Shown piece by piece: positions 10,000 to 18,869 of a stretch of 64,000 bases of DNA. The DNA is from Nitratireductor thuwali (lineage in GTDB: Bacteria > Pseudomonadota > Alphaproteobacteria > Rhizobiales > Rhizobiaceae), in assembly GCF_036621415.1 (NCBI RefSeq), contig NZ_CP030941.1, forward strand, positions 3,904,001 through 3,968,000. Reading direction: 5' to 3'. Within the stretch, counting starts at the first letter, position 1, and every line of letters starts with the position of its first letter. The position numbers and the translations under genes were made by a program. The notes beneath the pieces are model-generated. The model made no database searches. It was given only the letters and a program-made list of their open reading frames with translations, and was not told the origin of the DNA.

Positions 10000-11016
10000 A
10001 TGAGCGAATCAAAATCAATGATACTGGGCGCCTCCGGCACCCGGCTCACCGGAGACGAAAAGTCCTTCTACCGCGACGAACGGCCATGGGGCTTCATCCT
10101 CTTCGCGCGCAATGTCGAGGCGGAGAACCAGATCCGCGATCTGGCCGCGGAGATGCGCGAATGCGTCGGCAGGCAGGACGCGCCGGTCTTCATCGACCAG
10201 GAGGGCGGCCGCGTGCAGCGGCTGCGTCCGCCGCTTGCGCCGAACTATCCCGATGCCGCTGCAATCGGCGCGCTCTATGCCCGCGATCGGGAAGCCGGGC
10301 TGCGCGCGGCATGGCTCATGTCGCGCCTGCACGCCTTCGACCTGGCGCGCTACGGACTGACGGCGGACTGCCTGCCGGTGCTCGATGTGCCGGTAAAAGG
10401 CTCCCACGACGTCATCGGCAACCGTGCCTATGCCCATGAGCCGGAAGCCGTCGCCGCCTTGGGCAGGGCGGCCGCCGACGGCCTGATGTCCGGCGGCATC
10501 CTGCCGGTGATGAAGCACGTCCCCGGCCATGGCCGCGCCGAAGCCGACAGCCACAAGGCGCTGCCGCGGGTGCGCGCGGGCATCGAGGAATTGCGGGCGC
10601 GCGACTTCGTGCCGTTCAAGGCGCTCAAGGACCTGCCGATGGCGATGACGGCCCATATCGTCTATGAGGCACTCGACCCGGACAACCCGGCCACGACGTC
10701 GGCCAGGATCATCGAGACGATCATCCGCCGGGAGATCGGCTTCGAAGGGCTTTTGATGAGCGACGACGTGTCGATGAACGCACTTTCTGGGGATTACGGC
10801 GAGCGCACGCGGGCAATCCTTGAAGCGGGCTGCGATCTCGTCCTTCATTGCAACGGCCTGATGGACGAGATGCGTGCGGTCGCCGCAAGAGTGCCGGAAT
10901 TGGCGGGCAAGGCCAGGACGCGTGCAGACAAGGCGCTCGCCGCGCTTTCCGCCGGCGACGAAACGCGGGAAGCACAGGCGCGCGCGGAGTTCGGGAGCAT
11001 GTTCGCCATCGCCTGA
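10000..11016 (+). CDS. nagZ: Beta-N-acetylhexosaminidase
   Basis: This 338-residue family 3 glycoside hydrolase removes N-acetylglucosamine from muropeptides during cytoplasmic cell-wall recycling. It shows FIDQEGGRVQRLRPP, the GNRAYAHEP block, KHVPGHGRAEADSHKALPRV with the NagZ-specific catalytic Asp-His pair, and GLLMSDDVSMNAL with the nucleophilic Asp. No signal peptide is present, consistent with a cytosolic enzyme. ATG 10000 is chosen because the N-terminus MSESKSMILG fits the family; the ribosome-binding site is weak. It is followed after 80 bases by scpA, an arrangement common in Hyphomicrobiales. Confidence 0.93.
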   Translation: MSESKSMILGASGTRLTGDEKSFYRDERPWGFILFARNVEAENQIRDLAAEMRECVGRQDAPVFIDQEGGRVQRLRPPLAPNYPDAAAIGALYARDREAGLRAAWLMSRLHAFDLARYGLTADCLPVLDVPVKGSHDVIGNRAYAHEPEAVAALGRAAADGLMSGGILPVMKHVPGHGRAEADSHKALPRVRAGIEELRARDFVPFKALKDLPMAMTAHIVYEALDPDNPATTSARIIETIIRREIGFEGLLMSDDVSMNALSGDYGERTRAILEAGCDLVLHCNGLMDEMRAVAARVPELAGKARTRADKALAALSAGDETREAQARAEFGSMFAIA

Positions 11017-11095
11017 CGCGCCTCCCGCCTGAGAGTGGACAAGCAGGAGCTCGGGCAGACCGCCCGCACCACGCTCCAGCAAGGATCGGAACGAA

Positions 11096-11950
11096 GTGGC
11101 AGAGCCAAAGCGCGATAACAGCGGCGAAACGGGAACGGGCAAGCCCATTCCGATGGACAAGCTGTGGTCGGACGAGACGGAGGCGCGCGGGGTCAGCGAA
11201 CCGGCGCTGACCGTCGATGTCGCCGGCTTCGAGGGGCCGCTCGACCTTCTCCTGCATCTGGCGCGCAACCAGAAGGTCGACATGGCGCGCATCTCCGTGC
11301 TGGCGCTGGCCGAGCAATATATCGCCTTCGTCGAGCGCGTCCGCAGCATGCGGCTGGAGCTTGCCGCCGATTATCTGGTGATGGCGGCGTGGCTTGCCTA
11401 TCTCAAGTCGCGGCTTCTCATCCCCAGGAAGGCGGATGACGAGGAGCCCAGCGGCGAGGAGATGGCCGCGATCCTCCAGTTCCGCCTGAAGCGGCTGGAA
11501 GCCATGCGCGATGCCGCCTCGCGGCTCGTCAACCGCAACAGGCTCGGCCGCGAGGTCTTTGCGCGCGGCATGCCGGAGCCGGTGCTGGTGGAGAAGAAGA
11601 GCGCCTATTCGGCAACCCTTTACGACCTGCTCACCGCCTATGCCGGGCAGCGGCAGCGCCGCGCCATCACCAATGTGCGCATCGCCCAGCGCGGGGTCTG
11701 GTCGCTGAAGCAGGCGCGCGAGATATTGGCGCGCATGGTGGGTGATTTCGCCGACTGGACGGCACTCGACCAGTTCCTGATCCGCTACCTGACCGACCCG
11801 CGGGAGCGGGCGACGGCGCTGGCCAGCTCCTTCGCCGCGACGCTGGAGATGGTGCGCGAGGGCGCGCTGGAAATCCGGCAGCAGGAGCCGTTCGCGCCCC
11901 TATACATGCGCAAGAGCACCGGAGAATACGCAAGAGAAGAAGCGTCATGA
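11096..11950 (+). CDS. scpA: Segregation and condensation protein A
   Basis: This 284-residue kleisin forms the SMC-ScpAB condensin with ScpB and Smc. The N-terminal domain has the hallmark FEGPLDLLLHLARNQKVD, followed by ADYLVMAAWLAYLKSRLLIP, and a winged-helix C-terminus near the end. Translation starts at GTG 11096, preceded by AAGGATCGGAA at a suitable distance. The stop overlaps the scpB start by four bases (ATGA), indicating coupled translation of the two partners. Confidence 0.93.
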   Translation: MAEPKRDNSGETGTGKPIPMDKLWSDETEARGVSEPALTVDVAGFEGPLDLLLHLARNQKVDMARISVLALAEQYIAFVERVRSMRLELAADYLVMAAWLAYLKSRLLIPRKADDEEPSGEEMAAILQFRLKRLEAMRDAASRLVNRNRLGREVFARGMPEPVLVEKKSAYSATLYDLLTAYAGQRQRRAITNVRIAQRGVWSLKQAREILARMVGDFADWTALDQFLIRYLTDPRERATALASSFAATLEMVREGALEIRQQEPFAPLYMRKSTGEYAREEAS

Positions 11951-12678
11951 GCGAAGCGACCAACGTGGTTTCCTTTTTCGGTGACGGAGGAGCGGCGGAG
12001 GACGGCGAGGCCGGACCCGGCGGCATCGCCTTTGCCGAGGCCAAGCGCATGGCCGAAGCGCTGGTGTTCGCGTCCGCAGAACCGGTTTCGGAGAAAGCCC
12101 TCGCCGATCGGCTGCCCGACGGGGTGCAAGTGAAGGCGGTCATGGAAGCACTGCAGGCCGATTATTCCCGCCGCGGCGTGAATCTGGTGCGGGCCGAGGA
12201 ATGCTGGGCCTTCCGCACCGCCGGCGATCTGGCCTTCCTGATGAGCCGCAATGCGACGCAACAGAAGAAGCTGTCGCGCGCGGCCACCGAGATGCTGGCC
12301 GTGATCGCCTACCACCAGCCCGTGACCCGCGCCGAGATCGAGGAAATCCGGGGCGTGGAAACATCCAAGGGCACGCTCGACACGCTGCTGGAGACCGGCT
12401 GGGTCAGGATGCGCGGCCGCCGCCGCACGCCCGGGCGCCCGGTGACCTACGGTACGACCACCGATTTTCTCGACCATTTCGGCCTCGAGGAATTGCGCGA
12501 CCTGCCGGGCCTTGACGAATTGAAGGGCGCCGGGCTGCTTTCGTCGCGCATGCCGTCGAACTTCTCCGTGCCGCAGCCGGCCGCCGATCCAGACGCGCTG
12601 ACGGATGACGAGGACCCCTTGACCGACATCGATCTGGAGGAACTCGGCCTGTTGACACCGCGGGTCGACGATGATTGA
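11947..12678 (+). CDS. scpB: Segregation and condensation protein B
   Basis: This 243-residue ScpB homologue carries two winged-helix domains. Recognisable blocks are EALVFASAEPVSEKALADRL, TEMLAVIAYHQPVTRAEIEEIRGV and GRRRTPGRPVTYGTT near residue 160. The C-terminal 50 residues are acidic and probably disordered, a usual alphaproteobacterial extension. It binds ScpA as a dimer in the condensin complex and is translationally coupled to scpA. Confidence 0.93.
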   Translation: MSEATNVVSFFGDGGAAEDGEAGPGGIAFAEAKRMAEALVFASAEPVSEKALADRLPDGVQVKAVMEALQADYSRRGVNLVRAEECWAFRTAGDLAFLMSRNATQQKKLSRAATEMLAVIAYHQPVTRAEIEEIRGVETSKGTLDTLLETGWVRMRGRRRTPGRPVTYGTTTDFLDHFGLEELRDLPGLDELKGAGLLSSRMPSNFSVPQPAADPDALTDDEDPLTDIDLEELGLLTPRVDDD

Positions 12679-12717
12679 TCCGGCCTGACCCGTGTCCACG
12701 CCGCTGATCGGAAACCG

Positions 12718-13869
12718 ATGGTCCTTGGTGCCAGCCATGCCGACGCCGACCGCCCTGCCTCACCGATGAGCGCGGCCGACGAAAAGCCTGCCCGCGTCAC
12801 CGCCGGGGTCACCTTTGCCGCCCGGCTTGCCTTCGAGAACATCAGCCACCGCTTCGCACCCGGCGAACCGACGCTCGACGATGTGTCGCTCGCCGCCGAA
12901 CCGGGCGAGGTGCTGTGCCTGCTGGGCCCCTCCGGCTCGGGCAAGACGACGCTGCTGCGGATCGCCGCCGGCATCGAGACGCAGAATTCGGGACGCATCC
13001 TGCTCAACGAGCGCGAGATTTCGGGGCCGGATGTCTATGTGCCGCCCGAGGAACGGTCGATCGGGCTGGTGTTCCAGGATTTCGCGCTGTTTCCGCATCT
13101 GACCATCCTCGACAATGTGCGCTTCGGCCTGACCGCGCTGTCGAACGAGGAAGCAAGGCGCGAGGCCATGATCGCGCTGTCGCGCGTCGGGCTCGAAGGC
13201 TATGCGGCGGCCTATCCGCACGTGCTTTCGGGCGGCGAGCAACAGCGCGTGGCGCTGGCCCGCGCCCTGGCGCCGCGCCCTGCCGTGCTTTTGATGGACG
13301 AGCCGTTCTCCGGGCTCGATTCGCGCCTCAAGGACAGCGTGCGCGCCGAGACGCTGGCCATCCTCCGGCAGAGCCGGGCGACGGCGATCGTCGTGACCCA
13401 CGATGCGGAGGAGGCCATGCGCATGGGCGACCGCATCGCGCTTCTGAGGGAAGGGCGGCTGGTGCAGATCGGAACGGCCGAGGAACTCTACCTCAGGCCG
13501 GTCGACCTTTTCGTCGCTGGCTTCTTTTCGGAATTGAATATATTCGAGGGGCGGGTGAAGGCCGGTGTCGCCGATACGCCGGTCGGACCGGTGCCGGCGG
13601 CGGGGTTTGAGGATGGCCAATGGGTGACGGTGGCGGTCAGGCTGTCGGGTTTCGAGGTCAATGCCACGGCCGGCGTGGTCCAGGCGCGCGTTGTTTCGCG
13701 GCGTTTTCTGGGGGTCGTCGAGCTTTTGGAGCTTGCCGTGCCGGGCGTCGAGGAGCATGTACGGGCGCGGGTCAGGTGCGGCATGCTGCCGCCATCGATA
13801 CGCGATATCTTTCTGGATGTTCGCCCCGCGGACGTTCTAGTGTTTGAAAGACGGCGCGAAAGCGCATAA
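12718..13869 (+). CDS. Orphan ABC transporter ATP-binding protein (Fe3+/polyamine importer type)
   Basis: This 383-residue ATPase has a complete nucleotide-binding domain: Walker [10 protein letters not shown] (70-78), Q-loop [10 protein letters not shown], signature LSGGEQQR (170-177), Walker [10 protein letters not shown] (189-197) and the switch His in VVTHDAEEA. The last ~130 residues resemble the TOBE-type regulatory domain of FbpC/PotA-like importers. No permease or binding-protein gene is adjacent, so its partners must be elsewhere or it has another role. An ATG 48 bases downstream (MSAADEK) is an alternative start. It lies between scpB and tatA. Confidence 0.85.
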   Translation: MVLGASHADADRPASPMSAADEKPARVTAGVTFAARLAFENISHRFAPGEPTLDDVSLAAEPGEVLCLLGPSGSGKTTLLRIAAGIETQNSGRILLNEREISGPDVYVPPEERSIGLVFQDFALFPHLTILDNVRFGLTALSNEEARREAMIALSRVGLEGYAAAYPHVLSGGEQQRVALARALAPRPAVLLMDEPFSGLDSRLKDSVRAETLAILRQSRATAIVVTHDAEEAMRMGDRIALLREGRLVQIGTAEELYLRPVDLFVAGFFSELNIFEGRVKAGVADTPVGPVPAAGFEDGQWVTVAVRLSGFEVNATAGVVQARVVSRRFLGVVELLELAVPGVEEHVRARVRCGMLPPSIRDIFLDVRPADVLVFERRRESA

Positions 13870-14003
13870 ATCAGACGGGGAGCGAATTCAGGAAAAGGGA
13901 AACCGGATTTCCGCCTGAAATCGCAGCAAAGAATTATTGGGGCGGAATCGGTATTCGAGGAATAGCGAGACCCCTCCAGGCAACAGGCGAAAGAGACTGG
14001 ATT

Positions 14004-14237
14004 ATGGGTTCCTTTTCAATCTGGCACTGGCTCATCGTGCTCGTGGTGGTTCTGCTCCTTTTCGGGCGCGGCAAGATTCCCGAGCTGATGGGCGACATGG
14101 CCAAGGGCATCAAGAGCTTCAAGAAGGGCATGTCCGAGGACGAAGCCTCGGACGATGACACCGCCAAGACGGTGGAGCACCGCACGGACGAGGAAGTCCG
14201 CAGCGCCAAGGCCAAGGAGAAGGCCTCCAAGTCCTGA
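14004..14237 (+). CDS. tatA: Twin-arginine translocase subunit TatA
   Basis: This 77-residue protein has one N-terminal transmembrane helix ([16 protein letters not shown]), the conserved [20 protein letters not shown] amphipathic helix, and a charged C-terminal tail. TatA oligomers form the translocation path for folded proteins carrying twin-arginine signals. It is first in a tatABC operon; tatB starts 42 bases downstream. Confidence 0.95.
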   Translation: MGSFSIWHWLIVLVVVLLLFGRGKIPELMGDMAKGIKSFKKGMSEDEASDDDTAKTVEHRTDEEVRSAKAKEKASKS

Positions 14238-14279
14238 GCGTCGTGCGTCGCTTCGTGAATCTCCACCGGAAACCGACCG

Positions 14280-14837
14280 ATGTTTGACCTTGGCTGGCCT
14301 GAAATTCTCGTCATCGCGATCGTGCTGATCGTGGTGGTGGGGCCGAAGGACTTGCCGCGCGTTCTGCGCGGTTTCGGACGCACGACCTCGAAGATGCGGG
14401 AGATGGCGGGCGATTTCCGCAAGCAGTTCGACGAGGCGATGAAGGAAGCCGAGCTTGACGACGTCAAGAACCTGGTGGACGACGCGCGCAAACTCGATCC
14501 GCGAAACGAGATCAAGAAACATCTCAGCCCGCTAGAAAAAGCCGGCCGTGACGTGCGCGCCGGCCTCGACGACGCGACGAAGCCCAAGCCCGCCAAGCCC
14601 GCTGAAACGGCATCGACCGAAGCGCGGGCCGTGGAGCCGGCGAAGAAGGCCGCGACCCAGACCTCGGCCACGAAGCCAGCGGAAGCCAAGAAGCCGGCCG
14701 CCAAGACCGCTTCGGCGGGCAAGGCGAAAAGCGCGGCCGCTCCCAAGGCCAAGCCCGCTGCCGGGAAAGCCGCCGCCAAGCCTGCCGCGCGCAAGCCGGC
14801 GGCCGGGAAGACGACCAAGACGGGAACCGCCTCGTGA
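14280..14837 (+). CDS. tatB: Twin-arginine translocase subunit TatB
   Basis: This 185-residue protein starts with MFDLGWPEILVIAIV and continues VVVGPKDLPRVLRGFGR, the TatB version of the transmembrane and hinge region, followed by an amphipathic helix. The C-terminal ~80 residues are an Ala/Lys/Pro-rich, histone H1-like tail seen in many rhizobial TatB proteins. TatB and TatC form the receptor for twin-arginine signal peptides. The stop overlaps the tatC GTG start (GTGA). Confidence 0.94.
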   Translation: MFDLGWPEILVIAIVLIVVVGPKDLPRVLRGFGRTTSKMREMAGDFRKQFDEAMKEAELDDVKNLVDDARKLDPRNEIKKHLSPLEKAGRDVRAGLDDATKPKPAKPAETASTEARAVEPAKKAATQTSATKPAEAKKPAAKTASAGKAKSAAAPKAKPAAGKAAAKPAARKPAAGKTTKTGTAS

Positions 14838-15685
14838 CCGCCGGCAAACAAGAACACGAGGACATTGACCAGTCTTCGGCGCCGCTGATGGAGCATCTGA
14901 TCGAGCTGCGCTCGCGCCTGATCTGGGCGATCGCCGGCTTCTTCGTCGCGTTCCTGGCATGCTTCTTCTTCGCCAAGCAGATATTCAACCTGCTGGTCAT
15001 CCCGTTCCAGTGGGCGACCGAGTGGGCGGGGCTCGAGGGCGACAAGGTTGACCTGATCTACACCGCCCCGCAGGAATTCTTCTTCACGCAGATCAAGCTG
15101 GCGATGTTCGGCGGGCTGGTCATCGCCTTTCCGGTCATCGCCCTGCAAGTCTACAAGTTCGTGGCGCCGGGCCTCTACCGCAACGAGCGCCGCGCGTTCC
15201 TGCCTTTCCTCGTCGCCTCGCCGATCCTGTTTCTCATCGGCGGAGCGCTCGTCTATTTCTTCTTCACGCCCATGGTCATGTGGTTCTTCCTGTCCATGCA
15301 GCAGGTGGGACCGGGCGAGGAGATCCAGATTTCGCTGCTGCCAAAGGTTTCGGAATATCTCGGCCTGATCATGACCCTGATCCTGTCCTTCGGGCTGGTG
15401 TTCCAATTGCCTGTCGTCACCACGCTGATGGCGCGGGTCGGGCTGCTCACGTCGCAGGGGCTGATCGACAAGCGCAAATACGCGATTGTCGCCGCTTTCG
15501 TGGCCGCAGCCATCCTCACGCCGCCCGATCCGGTCAGTCAGATCGGTCTTGCGATTCCCACCATCCTTCTCTACGAGGTGGCGATCTGGAGCGCCCGTAT
15601 GGTGGAGCGCAAGCGCAAGCGGGAAGCTGAAGCAGCCGAAGCGGCGGAAGCCGCAGCGGAGAGCCAGGACGAGCCCGCGGCCTGA
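14834..15685 (+). CDS. tatC: Sec-independent protein translocase TatC
   Basis: This 283-residue protein has six predicted membrane helices. It shows the N-terminal MEHLIELRSRLIWAI signature that recognises the twin-arginine signal, the APQEFFFTQIKLAMFGG block, and LTPPDPVSQIGLAIP before the last helices. The charged tail is rich in Lys, Arg, Glu and Ala. GTG start coupled to tatB. It completes the tatABC operon upstream of serS. Confidence 0.96.
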   Translation: MTAGKQEHEDIDQSSAPLMEHLIELRSRLIWAIAGFFVAFLACFFFAKQIFNLLVIPFQWATEWAGLEGDKVDLIYTAPQEFFFTQIKLAMFGGLVIAFPVIALQVYKFVAPGLYRNERRAFLPFLVASPILFLIGGALVYFFFTPMVMWFFLSMQQVGPGEEIQISLLPKVSEYLGLIMTLILSFGLVFQLPVVTTLMARVGLLTSQGLIDKRKYAIVAAFVAAAILTPPDPVSQIGLAIPTILLYEVAIWSARMVERKRKREAEAAEAAEAAAESQDEPAA

Positions 15686-15710
15686 TACTTCGGGTGCGCC
15701 GTTCCGCGAT

Positions 15711-15799
15711 GGCATTTCGCAGTCAGGTGGTTCCACCTGACTTCCGCATAAATGCGGAAAAACAACAAGATGGAGCGTCTTTCATGCGTCCGAACGGAC
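15711..15799. repeat. Dispersed palindromic repeat, copy 1 (upstream of serS)
   Basis: It contains two consecutive hairpins: GTCAGGTGG-TT-CCACCTGAC (15722-15741, perfect) and TTCCGCA-TAAA-TGCGGAA (15742-15759, perfect), followed by an A-rich stretch. The same order GCATTT...GTCAGGTGG..CCACCTGAC...AATGCGG.AAAAACAA is found inverted at 56743-56850. Similar sequences are, from memory, abundant between genes in Mesorhizobium and relatives. It lies in the tatC-serS gap. Confidence 0.75.
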
Positions 15800-15846
15800 C
15801 GACGGCGCCCCAGGCGGCAGTGTAAACGCATGGTGGAACAGGTCGC

Positions 15847-17286
15847 ATGCTCGACATCAAATGGATACGCGAAAACCCGCAAGCCCTTGCCGCCGCGCTG
15901 GAAAAGCGCGGTCGGGACAAGGCGGACGCGCAATCCTCCGTCGAAGCGATCCTCGCTGCCGATGCGGCGCGCCGCCAGCATCTGACCGAGCTCCAGGAAA
16001 AGCAGGCCCGGCAGAAGGCCATCTCCAAGGAGATCGGCCAGGCGATGGGCAAGGGCGACCAGGCGCTCGCCGACAAGCTCAAGGCCGAAGTGGGCGCGCT
16101 GAAGACCTTCGTGCAGGAGGGCGAGGCCGAGGAACGCAAGCTCGACGAGCGCCTGCGCGACCTCCTGGCCGGCATCCCCAACGTGCCGCTCGACGACGTT
16201 CCGGAAGGCGCGGACGAGAGCGACAATGTCGAAATCCGCAAGGTCGGCGAAGCCAGGAGCCCGAATTGGGCGAAGGAGCATTTCGAGCTCGGCGAAGCGC
16301 TCGGAATGATGGATTTCGAACGCGCTGCGAAGCTCTCGGGCGCGCGCTTCACGGTGCTTTCCGGGCAACTCGCAAGGCTGGAACGCGCGCTCGGCCAGTT
16401 CATGCTCGACCTGCACACGACCGAGCACGGCTATACCGAAGTGCAGCCGCCGCTATTGGTGCGCGATGAGGCACTGTTCGGCACCGGCCAATTGCCGAAA
16501 TTTGCAGAGGACCTGTTCAGCACAGGGCGGAATCCTTCGCTGAAGGAACGCCTGCTCGATGCTATGAAAGCTGGAGTATCCGCGGCAGTTGATCTTGAGA
16601 ATGCGATCGGGTTCAAACTGGATGAGGAAACGTTCAGGCAGTTGCTCGATTTTGAGTTGGCCGAGCAACCCAACCGCCATGATCTCTGGCTCATCCCCAC
16701 CGCAGAAGTCCCGCTCACCAACCTCGTTCGCGAGGAAATCCTCGATGCGGAAAAACTCCCCCTGCGCTTCACCGCGCTCACGCCCTGCTTCCGCTCGGAA
16801 GCCGGTTCGGCGGGGCGCGATACGCGCGGCATGTTGCGCCAGCACCAGTTCTACAAGGTGGAGCTCGTCTCGATCACCGATGCCGATTCCTCGCTCGAAG
16901 AGCACGAGCGCATGACGGAATGCGCCGAGACGGTGCTGAAGAAGCTTGAAATTCCCTTCCGCACGGTCGTCCTGTGCAGCGGCGACATGGGTTTCGGGGC
17001 GCGCAAGACCTACGACATCGAAGCCTGGCTGCCGGGCCAGAACGCCTATCGTGAAATCTCCTCCTGCTCGGTCTGCGGCGATTTCCAGGCGCGGCGCATG
17101 AACGCCCGCTATCGCAAGGCCGGCGACAAGCAGACCCATTTCGTCCACACATTGAATGGCTCCGGCGTCGCCGTCGGCCGCGCGCTGATCGCGGTGATGG
17201 AGAACTACCAGAACGAGGACGGCTCGATCGCCGTGCCGGAGGTGCTGCGGCCCTATATGGGCGGCCTGGAGAAGATTGGCGGGTAG
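15847..17286 (+). CDS. serS: Serine--tRNA ligase with an internal insertion
   Basis: This is a class II synthetase that charges tRNA-Ser (and tRNA-Sec). An N-terminal coiled-coil arm (residues about 30-100) precedes the catalytic domain, with motif 2 [20 protein letters not shown] and motif 3 [20 protein letters not shown]. It has 479 residues, whereas bacterial SerRS is usually about 425-430. The excess lies at residues ~225-279, between [13 protein letters not shown] and [12 protein letters not shown], where the family normally has a short linker. The inserted DNA (about 16519-16683) is in frame and visibly less GC-rich than its flanks. Confidence 0.93.
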   Translation: MLDIKWIRENPQALAAALEKRGRDKADAQSSVEAILAADAARRQHLTELQEKQARQKAISKEIGQAMGKGDQALADKLKAEVGALKTFVQEGEAEERKLDERLRDLLAGIPNVPLDDVPEGADESDNVEIRKVGEARSPNWAKEHFELGEALGMMDFERAAKLSGARFTVLSGQLARLERALGQFMLDLHTTEHGYTEVQPPLLVRDEALFGTGQLPKFAEDLFSTGRNPSLKERLLDAMKAGVSAAVDLENAIGFKLDEETFRQLLDFELAEQPNRHDLWLIPTAEVPLTNLVREEILDAEKLPLRFTALTPCFRSEAGSAGRDTRGMLRQHQFYKVELVSITDADSSLEEHERMTECAETVLKKLEIPFRTVVLCSGDMGFGARKTYDIEAWLPGQNAYREISSCSVCGDFQARRMNARYRKAGDKQTHFVHTLNGSGVAVGRALIAVMENYQNEDGSIAVPEVLRPYMGGLEKIGG

Positions 17287-17330
17287 GCCTGTTCCGGCCC
17301 CAACGAAAGCGGCAGAGAAGGAAAAGCGGC

Positions 17331-18089
17331 GTGCGCATACTTCTGACCAATGACGACGGCATTCATGCCGAGGGGCTGGCGGTGCTGGAGCGGATGGCCC
17401 GCACGCTTTCCGATGATGTGTGGGTCGTGGCGCCCGAGACGGACCAGTCTGGCTTTGCCCATTCGCTGTCGCTGTCGGAGCCGCTGCGCATGCGCAAGAT
17501 CGACGACCGGCACTTCGCGCTGCGCGGCACGCCCACCGATTGTGTGATCATGGCCGTCAGCAAGGTCATGGACGCGCCGCCCGACCTCATCCTTTCCGGC
17601 GTCAACAACGGCACCAATATCGCCGACGACGTGACCTATTCGGGCACGGTGGCCGGCGCCATGGAAGGCACGCTGCTCGGCATCCGCTCGATCGCGCTCA
17701 GCCAGGCCTACGACTTCACCGACGATTCGCGCTACGTGCCCTGGGACGTGGTGGAAACCGTGGGCCCCGACCTGCTCCGCAAGCTGACGGAGACGGACCT
17801 GCCCCAGGGCGTGTTCCTCAACGTGAACTTCCCCAACTGCGCGCCTGAAAAGGTGAAGGGGACCCAGGTCACCGCCCAGGGAAAGCTGGTGCACGGTTTG
17901 TGGATCGACGAGCGCAAGGATGGGCGTGGCTTTCCGTATTACTGGCTGCGCTTCGGCCGCAAGGAATCCGAAATCCGCAAGGGCAGCGACCAGGCGGCGG
18001 TGCGCGACGGCTATGTGTCGGTCACGCCGCTGCATCTGGACCTGACCGCCCATGAGGTGCGCGACAGGCTGGCAAAGGCGATCGGGTGA
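17331..18089 (+). CDS. surE: 5'/3'-nucleotidase SurE
   Basis: This 252-residue metal-dependent phosphatase of the SurE family opens with [16 protein letters not shown], the Asp-Asp metal site. It also contains [17 protein letters not shown] and the [20 protein letters not shown] block. It dephosphorylates nucleoside monophosphates. GTG start at 17331. It lies between serS and pcm, the widespread surE-pcm pairing, and its stop overlaps the start of pcm. Confidence 0.95.
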   Translation: MRILLTNDDGIHAEGLAVLERMARTLSDDVWVVAPETDQSGFAHSLSLSEPLRMRKIDDRHFALRGTPTDCVIMAVSKVMDAPPDLILSGVNNGTNIADDVTYSGTVAGAMEGTLLGIRSIALSQAYDFTDDSRYVPWDVVETVGPDLLRKLTETDLPQGVFLNVNFPNCAPEKVKGTQVTAQGKLVHGLWIDERKDGRGFPYYWLRFGRKESEIRKGSDQAAVRDGYVSVTPLHLDLTAHEVRDRLAKAIG

Positions 18090-18736
18090 CGATGATAGAG
18101 GAGGAACAAGAGGGTTTCGCCGCCTTCATGCTGCGCATGCGCGCGGCAGGCATCGGCTCGAAGGAGCTGTTCGCCGCGATGGAGGCGACGCCGCGCACCG
18201 CCTTCGTGCCGGCCGACTGGCGCCGGGCCGTCTGGACGAACCGGACGGTGCCCATCGAATGCGGCGAGGCGCTGGAGGCCTGCGATCTCCAGGCCATGGC
18301 GCTGCATGCGCTCGACCTGCAGCCGGGCGCGCGCGTGCTGGAGGTCGGCACCGGCTCCGGCTATACGGCCGCCGTCATCGCGCGGCTCTGCGACAAGGTG
18401 CTGACGCTCGACAGGTACAAGACGCTTCTGGAGCAGGCCGGCCTTCGCCACGGGCATCTGGGGCTCGGCAATGTCGTAACGCGCCAGGCCGACGGCTCGG
18501 ACGGCGCCGCCGACGGCCCGTTCGACCGCATCGTTGTATGGGCTGCCTTCGCGGAGATGCCGCGCCGCTTCGTCGACTGCCTGACGAGCGGCGGGATCAT
18601 GGTCGCCCCGCTGGGGCCGGGCGACGGCGTGCAGACCATGGCGAAGTTTGTCAAGGTCGGCAGCCGCTTCGAACGCACTGATCTCGGGCCGGTCCGCCTG
18701 CAAGCCTTAGCCAGGGGTGTGGCGGAGGCGCTTTGA
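18086..18736 (+). CDS. pcm: Protein-L-isoaspartate O-methyltransferase
   Basis: This 216-residue SAM-dependent methyltransferase repairs isoaspartyl damage in proteins. Motif I is [18 protein letters not shown], preceded by the substrate-proximal [20 protein letters not shown] region; most PCMT enzymes have an S-Q-P variant here, so this is a divergent alphaproteobacterial form. The GTG at 18086 overlaps the surE stop and has AAAGG seven bases upstream; ATG at 18092 is an alternative. It is paired with surE and followed by the NlpD-like LytM gene, paralleling surE-pcm-nlpD of gammaproteobacteria. Confidence 0.9.
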   Translation: MTMIEEEQEGFAAFMLRMRAAGIGSKELFAAMEATPRTAFVPADWRRAVWTNRTVPIECGEALEACDLQAMALHALDLQPGARVLEVGTGSGYTAAVIARLCDKVLTLDRYKTLLEQAGLRHGHLGLGNVVTRQADGSDGAADGPFDRIVVWAAFAEMPRRFVDCLTSGGIMVAPLGPGDGVQTMAKFVKVGSRFERTDLGPVRLQALARGVAEAL

Positions 18737-18869
18737 GCGCCGACGGGCGGCTCCGTACCGGTATTGGTCGGTATTGGAATAATTATTGAAGAAAATTCCG
18801 GAGCTTAACTGCCCGGTAACATTAACGCGCTTTAATCCTGGCAGTTGAGAGTAACGTGCAGGTAGCGTC

